Origin: Nothopassalora personata | Lineage: Eukaryota > Ascomycota > Dothideomycetes > Mycosphaerellales > Mycosphaerellaceae | DNA length: 64,000 nt | Direction of reading: 5' to 3' | Assembly (NCBI GenBank): GCA_033816765.1 | Contig: CM066292.1 | Coordinates: forward strand, 5,022,001 to 5,086,000 | Shown: piece by piece, positions 38,434 through 50,689 of the stretch | How the letters are laid out: every line of letters begins with the position of its first letter | Numbering within the stretch: position 1 is the first letter of the stretch | The notes under the pieces: model-generated | Told to the model about the DNA's origin: nothing | What the model saw: the letters and a program-made list of their open reading frames with translations, nothing else | Database searches by the model: none | Position numbers and translations under genes: made by a program

Positions 38434-39340
38434 CATACTCTAAATAGGGCAGCTTATAAATAACCCTAAGATACGACTAAGAATGCCTAGAATAAGACTA
38501 CTACCTAGAATAAAGCTCCTTAGGACATTACTAGTAGTATAGGATATAAAGCTACCTATAAGCAATAGAAGAAAGAGGATATATAATCTTTTAGTATTAT
38601 TATAGCTAGATTAGACTCTACCCTAAGGCTAAACTTCAGAGATATAAATAAGTTAGCTAAGGAATTATATAATTTAACTAAGGTAATATATAAGCTAGTT
38701 ATTACAATTAATCTATATAACACTCTAAAGACAGTTAGGTACATTAAGTTAGATACTACAAGACCTAATATATTAAAGTACTATAAAGACTTTTAAGTAT
38801 AAGTACACAACTATAAAACTGCTATGAAGCAATTTATTAGATCCTTCCTAGTTAATAATAAGTTAATACTTAAATCCTCTTTTATCCTCCTAGATAGTAT
38901 CTATAGATTGTACTTTATTAAAGGTCTAAACTATGTTAAATAGCTTAGGATGTAGAGACACAATAATCCCCTAGAATTAACTACCCTAGAGAGAATATTT
39001 ACAACTCTTAGGAAGGAGTAAGTACCTACTACCTATAAGCCTAGTAATAGTTTTATTAGAGTATTCTTAAGTAAGAATAATAATAAGCAGTATATATAGT
39101 GCTTATATAAGTACACTAATACGAACTACTATAAGTAGCATTTAGAGAAGAATCCTAGGAACAAGTCTAAGAAGGGTAAAGAGACCCTAAAGGATAGGGT
39201 AAAGAAGGTAAAGGGTAGTAAGTCCTCTAGGAAGAGGATTGCTATAGCAATTAATAACTAGTTAGACATATTATCTAATTAGGAGCATAGCTCTAATAGT
39301 AATAGCAACTAGAGATAACTATATAGGAGGTCTAGAGTAG
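38434..39340 (+). mobile_element. Copia-2, segment 2: gag relic
   Basis: Continues exactly where 18455 stopped, matching Copia-1 from about 9224. Gag-like with the Cys-knuckle region near 39100. More heavily RIP-mutated than Copia-1. Interrupted by TRIM-2 at 39340. Confidence 0.87.
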
Positions 39341-39928
39341 TGTAAGAGCGATGTCCCGTACTTTACACCCTACCTAACCCGACTAAAAGGTATAGTGTCC
39401 GCGGTCGAGTAACCGAGGATAGTACGGGTATATATCTCTTTACTAATGTTACGTAACCTACGCGCGTTACATAATCCCCTTATAATTATACCCCCTCCCG
39501 GACGCACCGTCCTCGGGGCGTAACGTATAAGGCTAAGCGACCCTCGTTATTAATTACGAAGTAATGTTAACCCCGAAACCACTAGTCGTACGCGCGTACG
39601 AAACGCCTACGTATCGTAATCGATAGACCGATTGCGACACGTAGTCCCTATACGACTAGTCTCTTAGCTTGCTAGCGAGAGAAATAGGAATCTATCTTCC
39701 GTAGTCCGCTAAGGATTAAACTTACGCGGCGCGGCTAAGACTCGAAACCTAAACCTCGGGTAAACCGGTAACCGCGGACACTCTTATAAGAGCGATGTCC
39801 TGTACTTTACACCCTACCTAACCCGACTAAAAGGTACAGTGTCCGCGGTCGAGTAACTAAGGACAGTACGGGTATATATCCCTTTACTAATGTTACGTAA
39901 CCTACGCCCGTTACGTAATCCCCTTATA
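39341..39928 (+). mobile_element. TRIM-2: 588 bp miniature LTR element, RIP-affected
   Basis: Direct terminal repeats of 144 bp at 39341-39484 and 39785-39928, starting TGTAAGAGCGATGTCC or TATAAGAGCGATGTCC and ending CCCCTTATA. The target duplication AGTAG is at 39336-39340 and 39929-39933 within Copia-2. The 300 bp interior has no reading frame. CA and TG are depleted, so it decayed with its host. Confidence 0.88.
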
Positions 39929-42763
39929 AGTAGCTATTATAGTTGCATAACTAGTATATATAGGAAGGGTAGTAGCTACTATATTAAACCTAATATTAAT
40001 AGATAAAGTCTATAATATAGGTATATCCTTCTATATCTATAATAATCTTATAGACCTTTAAGATGTTAGGCTAAGACTTAGGCCTATATACTTCTTATAG
40101 GCCGTTAGGTAAGGATCTCTTATAACTAAAGGAGAATTAGAGTAGGTTACAAAGAACTATCTTAGTTAAGAGACTACCCTCCTCCTTCGTAATATACTTT
40201 ACTCTCTAGAGTTAGATAAGTTACTATACTAATCTCTATAGAATTCCTATATAAGAAATATAAAGTTTACCTAGATAGACTATCTAAAATGCTATTCTAG
40301 AAGGACAAGCCTATAGGCTATATTAAGATAATAAAGAATATTATTGTCTTTAGGAACCTTAGGGTAAAGAGGGGTTCTAGGAAGAATAAAGATAGATTAG
40401 TATTAAAAGGACTTACTACTCTAGTATTTACTAAGCTAAGAACTAATATAGTTAGATAGCATTAAAGGCTTAGGCATATTAGTAACACACTACTTAATAC
40501 TATAAAAGAAGCAGTTAAGGGCCTAGAAGATATTAATACTATAGAGTTAGGACATTATAAGACTTATAAGCTTATAAGGTTATAAAGAGTTATTTTAAGA
40601 ATCCCTAGGAGACCTGTACTAGAGGCATTAGATAAAATCTATACTAACCTAGTTAGTCTAATTACTCTAGTATCTTATAATAGTTACGTATATTACCTTA
40701 TACTTATATACGCTAAAACTAGGATAAGATAGTACTTACTACTTCTAAAGAAGAGTAATAATCTAGTAGCAATTAAAACTTAGCTTACTATAATATAGAA
40801 CTACTATAAGAAGACGCCTAAGATCTAGTTCTAAGATAGTAGTAGGGAGTTTAACAATATTAAACTTAGAACATATACCTAATATAAAGGGATTAGATAG
40901 GACTTTATATTACTATACACTCCTAAGCAAAATAGAATTGCTAAAGTATCTAATAAAGTTATTATTAATAAGGCTAGAGCTATACTTCTAGACTCTAGCT
41001 TACTATAGAACCTCTAGCCCCTAGCTATAGATTTTGTATACTATATTACGAACTGCTTCTTTAACTTAATAATAAATAGTATGCTATAGAAGGACTTTAA
41101 GAAGGACCTAGGCATTAATATTAAAGAGATAGACTTAAGGAATATAAGAAGGTTTAGATATAAAGTATACAAATATAACGACAATTATACTAAGTCTAAG
41201 AAGTTCTCCGTAAGAGCGGATATATAGTAGTATATAGGATTCTAGGGTAGTTTCTTAACTAACTACCTACTATAGAAGCTATAGTAGGAGAAGGGTAAAT
41301 AGGTCTATAAGATAGCCTATACCCTCTATATAACTTTTAATAAGGATTTCCTATAGAATACGCAATACTAAATCCCTATAGGTAAGTAGGTTGCTTAGGG
41401 GGAGTAGATAGGATAGACTATTAAGAGCTCCTAGCTTACTACTAGTAATAAGAATACTATCCTAGATAATAAGATTACCTTCCTAAGACATACCTAGGAT
41501 AACCCTAAGGACCCTTACTATAAACATAAGAGCATTTATATACCTTATAAAGCGCTATACGCGCTAGAAGCGAGTTACAAACCCTATAAACCTTTAAGGG
41601 AAGCTATATAGCTAGAGGGGGAGCTATAGTAGTATAGTAACTAACCTAAAACATAAAGGGCTTCGTAACAAGACCCTCCTAACTACGGTTAGTCTTAGGG
41701 GGAGTATATAATAGAAGATTTATATCTACTATTTAGAGATATATCCCCCTAGCTCTAGGAACAATCTCCTATAGAGTATACCTAGCTATAGGAACAATCT
41801 CCTATAGAGTATAAGCCTTAGACTTCTTAGTCTAAAGAGCTATAATACAAAGAAGTAGCTCCTACTACCTAAGAAGACATAGCCCTAGCTATATAAGAAG
41901 ACCCTAACTAGGCTATAACACTATTCCACCCTACCCTATACATTAGTAAGAGGAAGAGAGATAGGACTTATAAGCCTATAAAGACTAAATAAGCTAAGGT
42001 CTATCCTAAGCTAACTAGGAGAAGTTTAAGATAGAACAGATCCTATTATAATTATAGCAAACTTAAGAAAGTATTCGCTACAATAGCTATAGATAATATA
42101 AAGAAGGGGAAGCTTATAGATCCTACTACCCTAACTGAAGCATTAAACAGACCTAATAGAGCTAAATAGATTAGGGCAATTAGAAAGGAATTCAACTCCT
42201 TAGAAGATATAGAATGTATTATATAGATCCCATTATAGAAAGTCCCTAAGGGCAGGAAACTACTTATAGGAAAATAGGTCCTATACTACAAGTATCTTCC
42301 TAATAGGTCCATTAAGAAGCGTAGAGCTAGATAGGTAGCTAAGGAATTTACCTAAAAGTAAGGTATAGACTATATTAAAACCTTTACTCTAACCCTAAGG
42401 CTACTAATAAGTAGGATTCTCCTAGCCCTATATATAGTTCTTAGCTAGAAAAGGAGATAGATTAATATTAAAACAGCATTTATAAACCGTAATATTAATA
42501 GACCTTTATATATTAAACTACTAGAAGGCGTAGAACTTATTAAGAAAGATCTATCTAATAAAGTCCTAGAAATTAAGAAGGGACTATATAGACTAAAACA
42601 AGCTATAAACCTCTAGTACTATAATGCTAAGGAAGCTCTAGAAGAATTAGGCCTAAAGAGACTTAATTCCAATATATGTCTCTTTTAGGGGGAGAATCTT
42701 TTAGTTCTTCTATATATAGATAACTTTTAGATCTTTAGTAATAGTAATTAGAAGATTAATAAG
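39929..42763 (+). mobile_element. Copia-2, segment 3: protease, integrase and RT relic
   Basis: Matches Copia-1 10123-12935 with mostly C/T and G/A differences and small indels. Contains the integrase region near 40650-41350 and RT near 42060-42760. It breaks off inside RT at about 42763; RNase H, the antisense frame and the 3' LTR are missing. The stretch 41869-42338 is identical to Copia-1 12031-12500. Confidence 0.87.
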
Positions 42764-43113
42764 GTTATATAAGGACCGTAAGGCTATAAGGGGATATCGT
42801 AATATATAGCACGCCTACGATCTTCTAATCGTAGATAAACTAAAGCTCACTTTCTTCTATAGACGCTATACGCGTCTCCTAGTATATATATATATACGCG
42901 TTACGTGCGGTATACTAAGCCGGGTATAGCCGTATTATATATAAGGGTTAGCTATAGGCTACCCTTATAACTACCTTCCCTTCTAGAACGAGCTACCCTT
43001 AGCTCGCGGCTTTAGGAGGTTTCTATATAAGTAATCTATCTACTTCTCGTAGATTCCGTTACTATACGACCTACCTACGGGTCTTATACGTGTCGTTATC
43101 GGGGTATAGGTAG
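42764..43113. other. Unassigned repeat-like sequence
   Basis: 350 bp between the Copia-2 break and the LTR of Gypsy-1 relic R1. RIP-like composition. Contains a hairpin CTACGATCTTCTAATCGTAG near 42807-42826 and a TA repeat near 42880. Could be part of another LTR; no second copy is seen here. Confidence 0.4.
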
Positions 43114-43482
43114 TATTAACGACTAATGGGTTATATTAACCTTAGGTTTAGAGGGGGTCCCTTAGGTCTAACTTGCCCTAATTTTATTTTAGTTTAATTG
43201 GACATTTAGGTAAGCTAGTAGGACCTAGTATAGCTATTAAGATATATACTACGCAGTTAAGTATTGTAAGCGTAGCATTAAGGAAACAATTCAATTTATA
43301 CCTCTCGAGTAGAGGGCATAGGGGTTTAAGTCCGCTAATCCTCTTATTTATCTAGCTACTGCGCTGCTCGTTACGTGACCTGATCTTACGGTCCCGGGAC
43401 CGGTAAATACCCCTACTTACATAAGCGCCGCTCCATACTACCACAACTCGGACAGGCCTACATAGGGTAGTTAGTAGACATT
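43114..43482 (+). repeat. R1 5' LTR
   Basis: About 369 bp, TATTAACGACTAATGGG to GTTAGTAGACATT, matching the minus strand of the Gypsy-1 LTR. The CCCGGGACCGG palindrome core is retained near 43394. Confidence 0.85.
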
Positions 43483-43749
43483 ATTTTAGTAGTTAATGAG
43501 GGGGGTTGTTAAGTGTACACCCGGTAGCGTATTAGCATCTAGTTTATAAGGTTAAAATTACGGTTTAAGGTCTAAGGTTCACGGTTAAGGTTATTACTTA
43601 AGGTTAAGGTTTAAGGTTAAGGTTTACGGTTAAGGTCGACTAAGGTCGAAAACACTCAAGGTCTAAGGTATTTAGCAATAATTACGGTCATAAGGTCCTA
43701 TTAAGTAATAACTAGTATTAGTGCATTCTAAAGTAAGCACTACGTAATA

Positions 43750-46438
43750 ATAGATACGGCTACATTACTAGAAAAACTTAGCACCTTTACCGATAGAGGT
43801 AGAGGCTATAAACAGCCTATAAACCCTACGAAAATGGAAGGGGTCTATAGGGATTCTATCCCTTATAAGGGGATGGAGGAATCGGAGGAAGGGGAAACAC
43901 CTAAATCTAGTAAAGAAGGGAGAAGCGGAACTAGCGCCGCTAAATTAGGTATAGGTGTAGGAACGAATAGCATAATTAGAATAGATGCTATAACTACTCT
44001 CTTTAGACGATTAGTAGTAGCAATGGAAAACGCTAGCCCTCGCTTTCTACCTCTAGGAGGTGCTAAGAATCCGTTCTTTAATAGTACTAATGCTACTAAG
44101 TTCTAGGAGCGGTTTAGCGACCTAATAGACTAGTATCCGCCTCGGGCATCTATTAAGAAGGATAATTTCTAGGGTAGGTTTAAGCGCAATTACGAAACTA
44201 CTATCCGGCGCGTAGTTATAAGGCTACCTAGGTAGCTTACTAACAAGGCACGTTTTAGGAGGGCGTTCTTATTAGAGTTCTTAAGGTTTAACGCCTACTC
44301 GATGTTAGGGAGTCGGGAATATCTTAAGGAGATTGTTAGGGCGTAGTAAGGTAAGAGGCCTAAAGAATAAGATGTGAAGGAATTCATCCGCCTATTTATA
44401 TCCTTAAGTGATCTAATTGAACCTAAGGATTTAGATAATAGCTCCCGGAGTCGCCTTCTCCTTTAGGGATTACTAGAGGTAGTCGCGAAAGCGGTCTATA
44501 AGGCTTACGGGCTTTACCTAAAGTAACCTAAGAAGTTTAGGGACTTTTAGAGGATTCTCGATAAAGCTACTAGCATCGTAGATAGTAAGGAGGGATAGAA
44601 AGCTATATATATAGATTTCCCTCTTACTTTACCTTAGCTATACCGCTTAGTCGTAAAGTAAATGCCGCGCCTTAAGCCTAAGATTAACACGCTTAAGAAG
44701 GCTACCTCTAGGACTGTTATTAATAATGACCTAATCTAGAAGGTAGCTAAAATGAGTATACGTGCATACTAGCGCGGTCGCGTCGCGGACGCGGGTGCCT
44801 TCTACCCGAGCGAGAATTAACGCTCTATATAACCGGAGAGGCACGACCTAGATACTAAACTGCAGGTTTACGTAATGTAGCGTCCCCTATCGTAGAATCG
44901 CGAACAGTCTAAAGCGATAGATAGTTATTGCTATAACTGTAGCAGTTCGAAGCACTAGGCTAGCAATTGTAGGGCGATAAGGTCCTTGATATCCCGGGGC
45001 TACGTATACCTCGCCCCGAACAACTAGTAGTATCTAGGGAAAGAAGGCGATCTACGTCCTACTAAGTTCAACTTTCGGAGGGACTATAGTAAACCGAAAC
45101 TGCTCTATATACTCCCTCTACTCGAAGAACATTATGGACCGATCGAGTTTAATAACTAGTATAAGATTCCCGCACTACGTAAGTAATAGATAGGTAGGGA
45201 CTATACTAGGGTAACTAAGGTTACGCCTCCTAATTATTCTAAGCCCCCTCCTAACTTTAGGCATTTAATAGAGTATAGCCCTTAGGACGCACGGTCTAGC
45301 TAAACGGAGAAGGCTACTAGGACATATTAGGTCTTATTTAGAGAAAGTGAAGCGGAGTAGGCGATCGACTTAGGCGAGCTTAACGAGGTATCTACCTATC
45401 CTATATAGTCTAATAAAGTAAAAGGAAAGGCACCCGTAGGCATTCTAAAGAATCCGTACCCGAGGACCCGGTCCTTAGCCTAGGATCTACGAGCCTAAGC
45501 TAAGGCTACTAAGAAAGTTCGCCTTTAATTAGAATAGGAGATCCGGTAAGCTAAGATTAACTAGTAGGAGGTTGAAATAATTAACGAAGTTAGTGCTTAA
45601 ATAAGCGAAACTTAATTATTAGCTAAATCCGGGGTAACCCTAGGAAGGGGAAATAATACCTAAGTAAATAGACTAGGGAACGATACTAATAAAGGACTGC
45701 CTAAGGATATGCCTATTAGTCCCGTAAACGCCCCCTTCGTATAAAGGAAGCGTATATAGAATGCTAAGACTATAAGGATTAACAACTACGTCCGATAATA
45801 TAGTTTAGCTAGTAATGGTCCGGTTATAAAGGAAGAGGGTAGTATCTACTAGATTAATTAGATCCTCTAGATAACGTTTCCTAATGTAAACGCCTAAGAT
45901 TAGTTTCGATATAGTCGCTAGTTTGAGGCTGCCCTCTTTAGTCGCGTTACTAACACCCCCGCTCTTTAGGAGAAGCTCGCTATAGTACGACGTCTTATAG
46001 GAAAAGACCCTAAGGTTCGCACTAGACAAGTAGTTACCTATAAAGATAAACCTAAGTATAGTAAGGAGGTCTTCCGCGAAGATAGTTAGGCCTAGTATGT
46101 CGGAGTGTATTTAACTATACTTTACTCTAAGGGTACGGTCCCTACTACTAAGCTATATAAGAACGTTAAGAAAATCGGGCTCTCTAGTGTCCTTAACAAC
46201 TTTACTATAGTCCCTAGTCCTTAGGTAGTAGCGGAGTTTAGGATAAATAAGAACTAGATTAGGTGCCTAATTGATAAGGGTTCCGAGGTGAATATTATCG
46301 GCTAGAGGAACGCTTATAGGTTTAGGTTACTAGTAATGTCGAGTACTTAGCTTACCTTTCGAGGTACTAGAGGGCGGGCCTAGTTTAAAGGTGTTATAGG
46401 CAATTTAGATGTTTAGGTATTTAGGGTTTACTACTAAG
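43750..46438 (+). pseudogene. R1 gag relic
   Basis: Aligns with Gypsy-1 gag from the first codon (ATG is now ATA at 43750) to the protease region (GVVGNLDV). The knuckle reads YCYNCSSSKH-like near 44930. Many TAG/TAA codons; not functional. It stops at the junction with unrelated sequence. Confidence 0.85.
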
Positions 46439-47027
46439 TAGACACGGACTCCAGCATATCGGCCTATCTACTATAGTCGTCTTTACCCTAGAGCTTACTA
46501 ACACTAGCAGTACCGCCGTTATTGCGGCCGGCGACTATGTTAATAAAGCCGCGAGTTAATGTAGGCTTCTTAGTCTTTCGAGGAATAGTAGCCGACTCGG
46601 TCTACTAATAGTCCTAATCCCCGGCGATAGACTACTATACTAGTAGTATCTCGAGTCCTATAATGTTGTCGTTACCGTTAGTATCTATACATCCACTACT
46701 ATAGCGCACTAACTAGGTGTCGCTACGAATACTCGTCGCGTTACCGACTAGGTCGCGACTTAATATGTTTACTACTAAAGTCGCGTTAAGTCGCATCTAC
46801 TAACGAGGTGTCGCGAACACGCGCAATTAGTAGGATATAATTAACAGTGTCTATCGGAAGGTATGCGCGTAGTTATATAGCGCGAGGGCGTCATAACTAG
46901 ACAATGTAAGTAGATTAATGTATTAAGAGAGATCTACGAAGTCGCGAGAAAGTAAGATAAGCTAAGGAAAATAGTACCTTAGGTAGCTAGGGCCTTAGTA
47001 TCTAAAGAAGTTAGGATAAGTATTAAG
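46439..47027. other. Unrelated 590 bp replacing the gag-pol junction in R1
   Basis: No match to Gypsy-1 or to other elements here. On the minus strand one frame is interrupted mainly by TAG/TAA (SIRSDTQLVRYSSGCIDTN and later KKPTLTRGFINIVAGRNNGG), so it may be a RIP-decayed coding piece of another element. I cannot identify it and find no target duplication. Confidence 0.35.
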
Positions 47028-49440
47028 TGTAGGTACGCCCTATCCGGTTACACCTAAGTCTTAGGGCAATTGTTAAACGCATAATTAGAGCCCGGATTAA
47101 GAACAACATCCTAGAATACTTATAAGGGGCATATTCTAATAGCTAGTTCCTAGTCGTAAAGAAGGTTAATGCCTCTAGAAGCGATATGCTATATCGGTTA
47201 ATTAACTTAGCTATGCTCCTAAATAAGGTTACTATATGCAATACTAACATTCCACCGGATACGGATAGCTTCTTAGAGGATTTTACCGGGTGCCGAGTCG
47301 CTTTACTTATAGACCTGTTTTTAGGTTATAATTAGATTACTTTAGATAAGTCCTACCGGGACTTAATAGGCTTTATAACCCCTCTTAGCCTAGTACGTAA
47401 CACGACTCTACCTTAAGGAGCTACTAATTCAGTTACTTAGTTTGTGCGTGCGGTAATAAAGATTCTGCTTAATTATATCTCGCATCGAGCGAAGCCGTTT
47501 CTCGATAACATTAGTATTAAGGGACTAACTAAGGATTATAGGAATGCCGAAGTAGAGCCTAGGTTAAGGAAATAGGTCGTTAAGCACATCATTTCCCTAG
47601 ATCTAGTTCTTACTAACCTGGAAAGAGCTAGTACGGTAGTTGCTAGAGGCAAATCCCAATAGTTATATAAAAAGCTTAAGATTGTTAGGTACGTTACTAG
47701 CCCGGATAGTCGCTATCCTAACCTAAAGGTTATAGCTAAGATCCTAGATTAGCCTACGCCTACCTATATTAAGGAGGTCCGCACCTATGTAGGGCTATAT
47801 ATATACTTCCGGATATAGATCCCCTAGTTCGTTACTATCGCTCGACTAATGTATAAGCTACTAAAGAAGGACGCCGAGTTTACCTAGATAGAAAATAAGC
47901 GGTTCTCGAAAGAAGAGGTTACTAGATATCTTATATAGGCTCTAGCCTTAGTTACCCTCTACTACTTACCTAGTGCTAGGTCCATCTTTGTCTTAGTTGA
48001 TGCTAGCGGCACTAGATAGGAATGTATCGTTTCTTAAGAATTAATAGACAGCACCCGACGGCGTTACCCGGTGCGGTATAAGAGTAGAATCTAGAACGCG
48101 TTAGAATCTAGATATAATGCTAGTAAGCGGGAATGCCTTAGGGTCCTTAAGGGGCTTAAGAAGATCTAGAGATATATTACTAGCGTTAATTTTGTTCTTA
48201 AGGTTAATGCTAAGACACTTATATAGTAGCTTAACCGGCCGGCTTCGGACCTGCCTAACTCGGCAATAGCCCGGTAAGTCGTATAGATTAGGCTATTTAC
48301 GTTCGAAGTAAAGCACGTTACGGGGACTAGGCATACTAGCCTAGATGCCCTGTCTCGTAGGCCCTCTACACCTTAGGAACCTAGAGAAGCTAACAAAGAC
48401 GAAGTCGACCGGATAATTAATAATAAGCTGTTCGGGTACCCGGAGCTAGTCGATACCTATCTAGTTAAAATCTAGAAAACACGACATCTCGGGGACTAAT
48501 ACTCTAAAAGCTCTTAGTAACTTACTTAGGTTATAGAAACTAGGACCTGGCCCGATAGTATTACCCGTACTAAGTACCGGCGGCTAGTAAAGAGGAGCGT
48601 TAATTTCTTTATCTAGGATCAATTGCTATTCTTCTAGAAGCGCTAAGGAGTACCGTTACAACTTATAATTAACAATAATAAGGCTTAGAAGGAGATCGTT
48701 ATAGAATACTATAAAAGATACGGTTATCGTAGCGCTAAGGTCGTATATAACCTTATTTCCGATCGGTATTACTAGGACGGGTGCTTCGCCGATGTCTCTA
48801 CGTAGGTTTGAAGTTATGCTCCTTATAGGTTTCGCGAAGGTAACTAGCGCACGGGTAAGCTTTACTTATCGACCCCTTAGGTTATTAGTAAGAAATAGTA
48901 CTCGGACCCCGTCTAGGTGCATAAAAATAGATACCTCCTAGTTACGCGCGAAGCACTTAGTAACTAGATCGAGGCTAGAGTAACGAGGGCACCTCCTAGC
49001 TCTAAGACGGTTACTAAGTTTCTATATAAGGATGTCTTCTATAGGCACGGCTACTATGCTAAAATTGTGCTTAATAACGCTACGGTTTATACGGCTAAGG
49101 TTAAGCGGTTACTCGTAGGACTTAGTATTCGAAGGATCTAAATATTACCGTACTATCCGTAATCTAATGCTCCGGTCGAGGTTAGACACCATCCGATTCT
49201 TATAGCGTTAGTAAAGCTTATAAGGAATACATACCGCGGATAGGAGCAATAGGTACCTGCTATATTATAGGCTAATAGGACTACGACCTGTCGTACTACT
49301 AGAATAACGCTAGCTTAGGTCCTATATAGCTATTGTACGATTCTACTAATTAAGGTTAAGTACCCGACGTAAGCTAATTATTAATAGGGATCGGTAAGGA
49401 CGACTAAGGACCTACTTCCTATACGTGCGCGTTAACTCTA
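47028..49440 (+). pseudogene. R1 pol relic: RT, RNase H, integrase
   Basis: Starts at the position matching the PIRLHPSLRAIVE segment of Gypsy-1 pol and runs through RT, RNase H (TSLDALSRR region near 48340) and integrase (HPQSNAPVEV region near 49160). Interrupted by RIP stops and cut off at 49440 in the region of Gypsy-1 residue about 1090. Confidence 0.85.
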
Positions 49441-49845
49441 GTGTTAGGTTTAGTATAACCTAATGATATTACAAGTTAAGAAGATAAGCTTAATCGGGTT
49501 TGTTCTCGGGCCGATAAGAAGTTAAGGGAGAGTAATAAAGTAATAGCTGTCTTATCTTATAAAGACTAAGCAGCAGTAAGGCAGAAGTTAGGTTATAGTG
49601 TATTCTAAACAGTAATATTAAACAGTAAGTAAAACGCCTCGAAACTATAAGGGGTTCTTAGCGTTCCTAAATATAAAGGAGATTCGTAGATCTCGGTAAT
49701 TAGTCTAATTATTCTAAGTATAAGCAGTCTAATTAGTCTAAGTATAAGTAGTCTGATTACCCTAAGTCTAAGCGCTTAGGTAGGATAAGTTACGTGCTTA
49801 TTTCGTTATCGCAATTCTAGGGTCTATAGGAATCGTTCCGTAGTA
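49441..49845 (-). repeat. B1 3' LTR
   Basis: 405 bp in plus orientation from TGTTAGGTTTAG to TTCCGTAGTA. Matches 56044-56629 except for the extra tandem units there. Next to it is CTATCCCC, the complement of the purine tract. Confidence 0.85.
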
Positions 49846-49918
49846 CTATCCCCTTTTTAGCCTAGCTTCGTCCCGAAGCTCTATAAGCCGTTATTATTTC
49901 TTATAGTAATAGTTAACT

Positions 49919-50401
49919 ATATCTTCTTCCTCCTATAAACGCCGTTAACGACTTACTCTAGATACTAAAACCTCTAGTATTAAAATAGCTCTATATACGA
50001 ATTGTTAGAAGTCTCGATCCTCGGGCGTAGTAGTAAAGTGTATCGTAGGTTCTCGGTCTAGAAAGTATTCGGCCTATATTCGAAAAGGCTATAAGGATTG
50101 CGATGTACGTCTTTCTCGTCCGGAGTAGGAACGTCTTCGCAATTCGCGCGATAATCTTAAGCTAGAGCTTAAGAGGATTAAAGAGGAGGAGGTGCGGCTA
50201 AAGATACGTAAGATCCGTCTTCAGAAACAGCTACGATTAGCTAAGCGTCGTACCGACGATACCGTCGCTAAGGAGTTAGAGGAGCTCGAGGAGGAAGAGG
50301 CGCGCGAGGAGCTAGCGTCTCTTAAGCGGGCGTTAGGGGTAGAGGTGTTGCCTTTGCTAGTTTCTTTCTCGGATATCCTAGAGATGCCCGTAAACGACTA
50401 G
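49919..50401 (+). pseudogene. Antisense accessory frame in B1: Cys motif plus coiled coil
   Basis: 161 codons, antisense to pol, between the chromodomain and the 3' LTR. The start codon is ATA in B1 but ATG in B2. It reads SSSYKRR, then a Cys-rich piece KCIVGSRSRKYSAYIRKGYKDCDV (split here by decayed Cys codons; B2 keeps KCSAY), then a long charged coiled coil (KLELKRIKEEEVRLKIRKIR, ELEELEEEEAREELASLKRA), ending SFSDILEMPVND. RIP has introduced a few TAGs and the coiled coil remains open from 50192. The pattern resembles small fungal Cys-knuckle coiled-coil proteins, from memory. Function unknown; it is not a retroviral protein. Confidence 0.6.
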
Positions 50402-50497
50402 GCGGCGCTTTCTAGAGCGGAGCCTTAGGGCGAGTCCCTAGGGGTAGAGACTTATTAGGGTATTTATTTATAAGTTGTGTCCCTATTCTTATTAATC

Positions 50498-50571
50498 GGC
50501 TAGGTAGCTTAGTAGTAGAGCGTAAGCTGTCTATACTCTTAAGGTCGTAGGTTCGATTTCTACCCTAGTCG
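50498..50571 (+). tRNA. tRNA-like sequence in B1 (degenerate)
   Basis: Acceptor halves GGCTAGG and CCTAGTC can pair over 7 bp; D-arm/A-box TAGCTTAGTAGTAGAGC and T-arm/B-box GTAGGTTCGATTTCTAC are clear. The anticodon arm is two bases too long and does not fold well, so this is not a normal tRNA gene. The GGTCGTGGGTTCGA stretch (as in B2) recalls lysine tRNA. A RIP-decayed tRNA-derived sequence in the 3' region of chromovirus B, antisense to pol. Confidence 0.5.
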
Positions 50572-50689
50572 CTCGTCGGCCGAGAGATCGATTGTCGTTA
50601 GTTATATCGGCGGACCCGTTTTCTAGTATTATCGGATCTTTTACTAACAGTTTTGTAGGTTTTGTTTTAGTTCCTAGGTATTTTCTAAT

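Larger units (their letters stand above)
43114..49440 (+). mobile_element. Gypsy-1 relic R1, truncated, RIP-decayed
   Basis: A plus-oriented copy of Gypsy-1: 5' LTR 43114-43482, gag 43750-46438, pol 47028-49440. About 1 kb spanning the gag-pol junction is replaced by an unrelated 590 bp. It ends within the integrase C-terminal region where B1 begins. ORF3 and the 3' LTR are missing. Confidence 0.88.
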
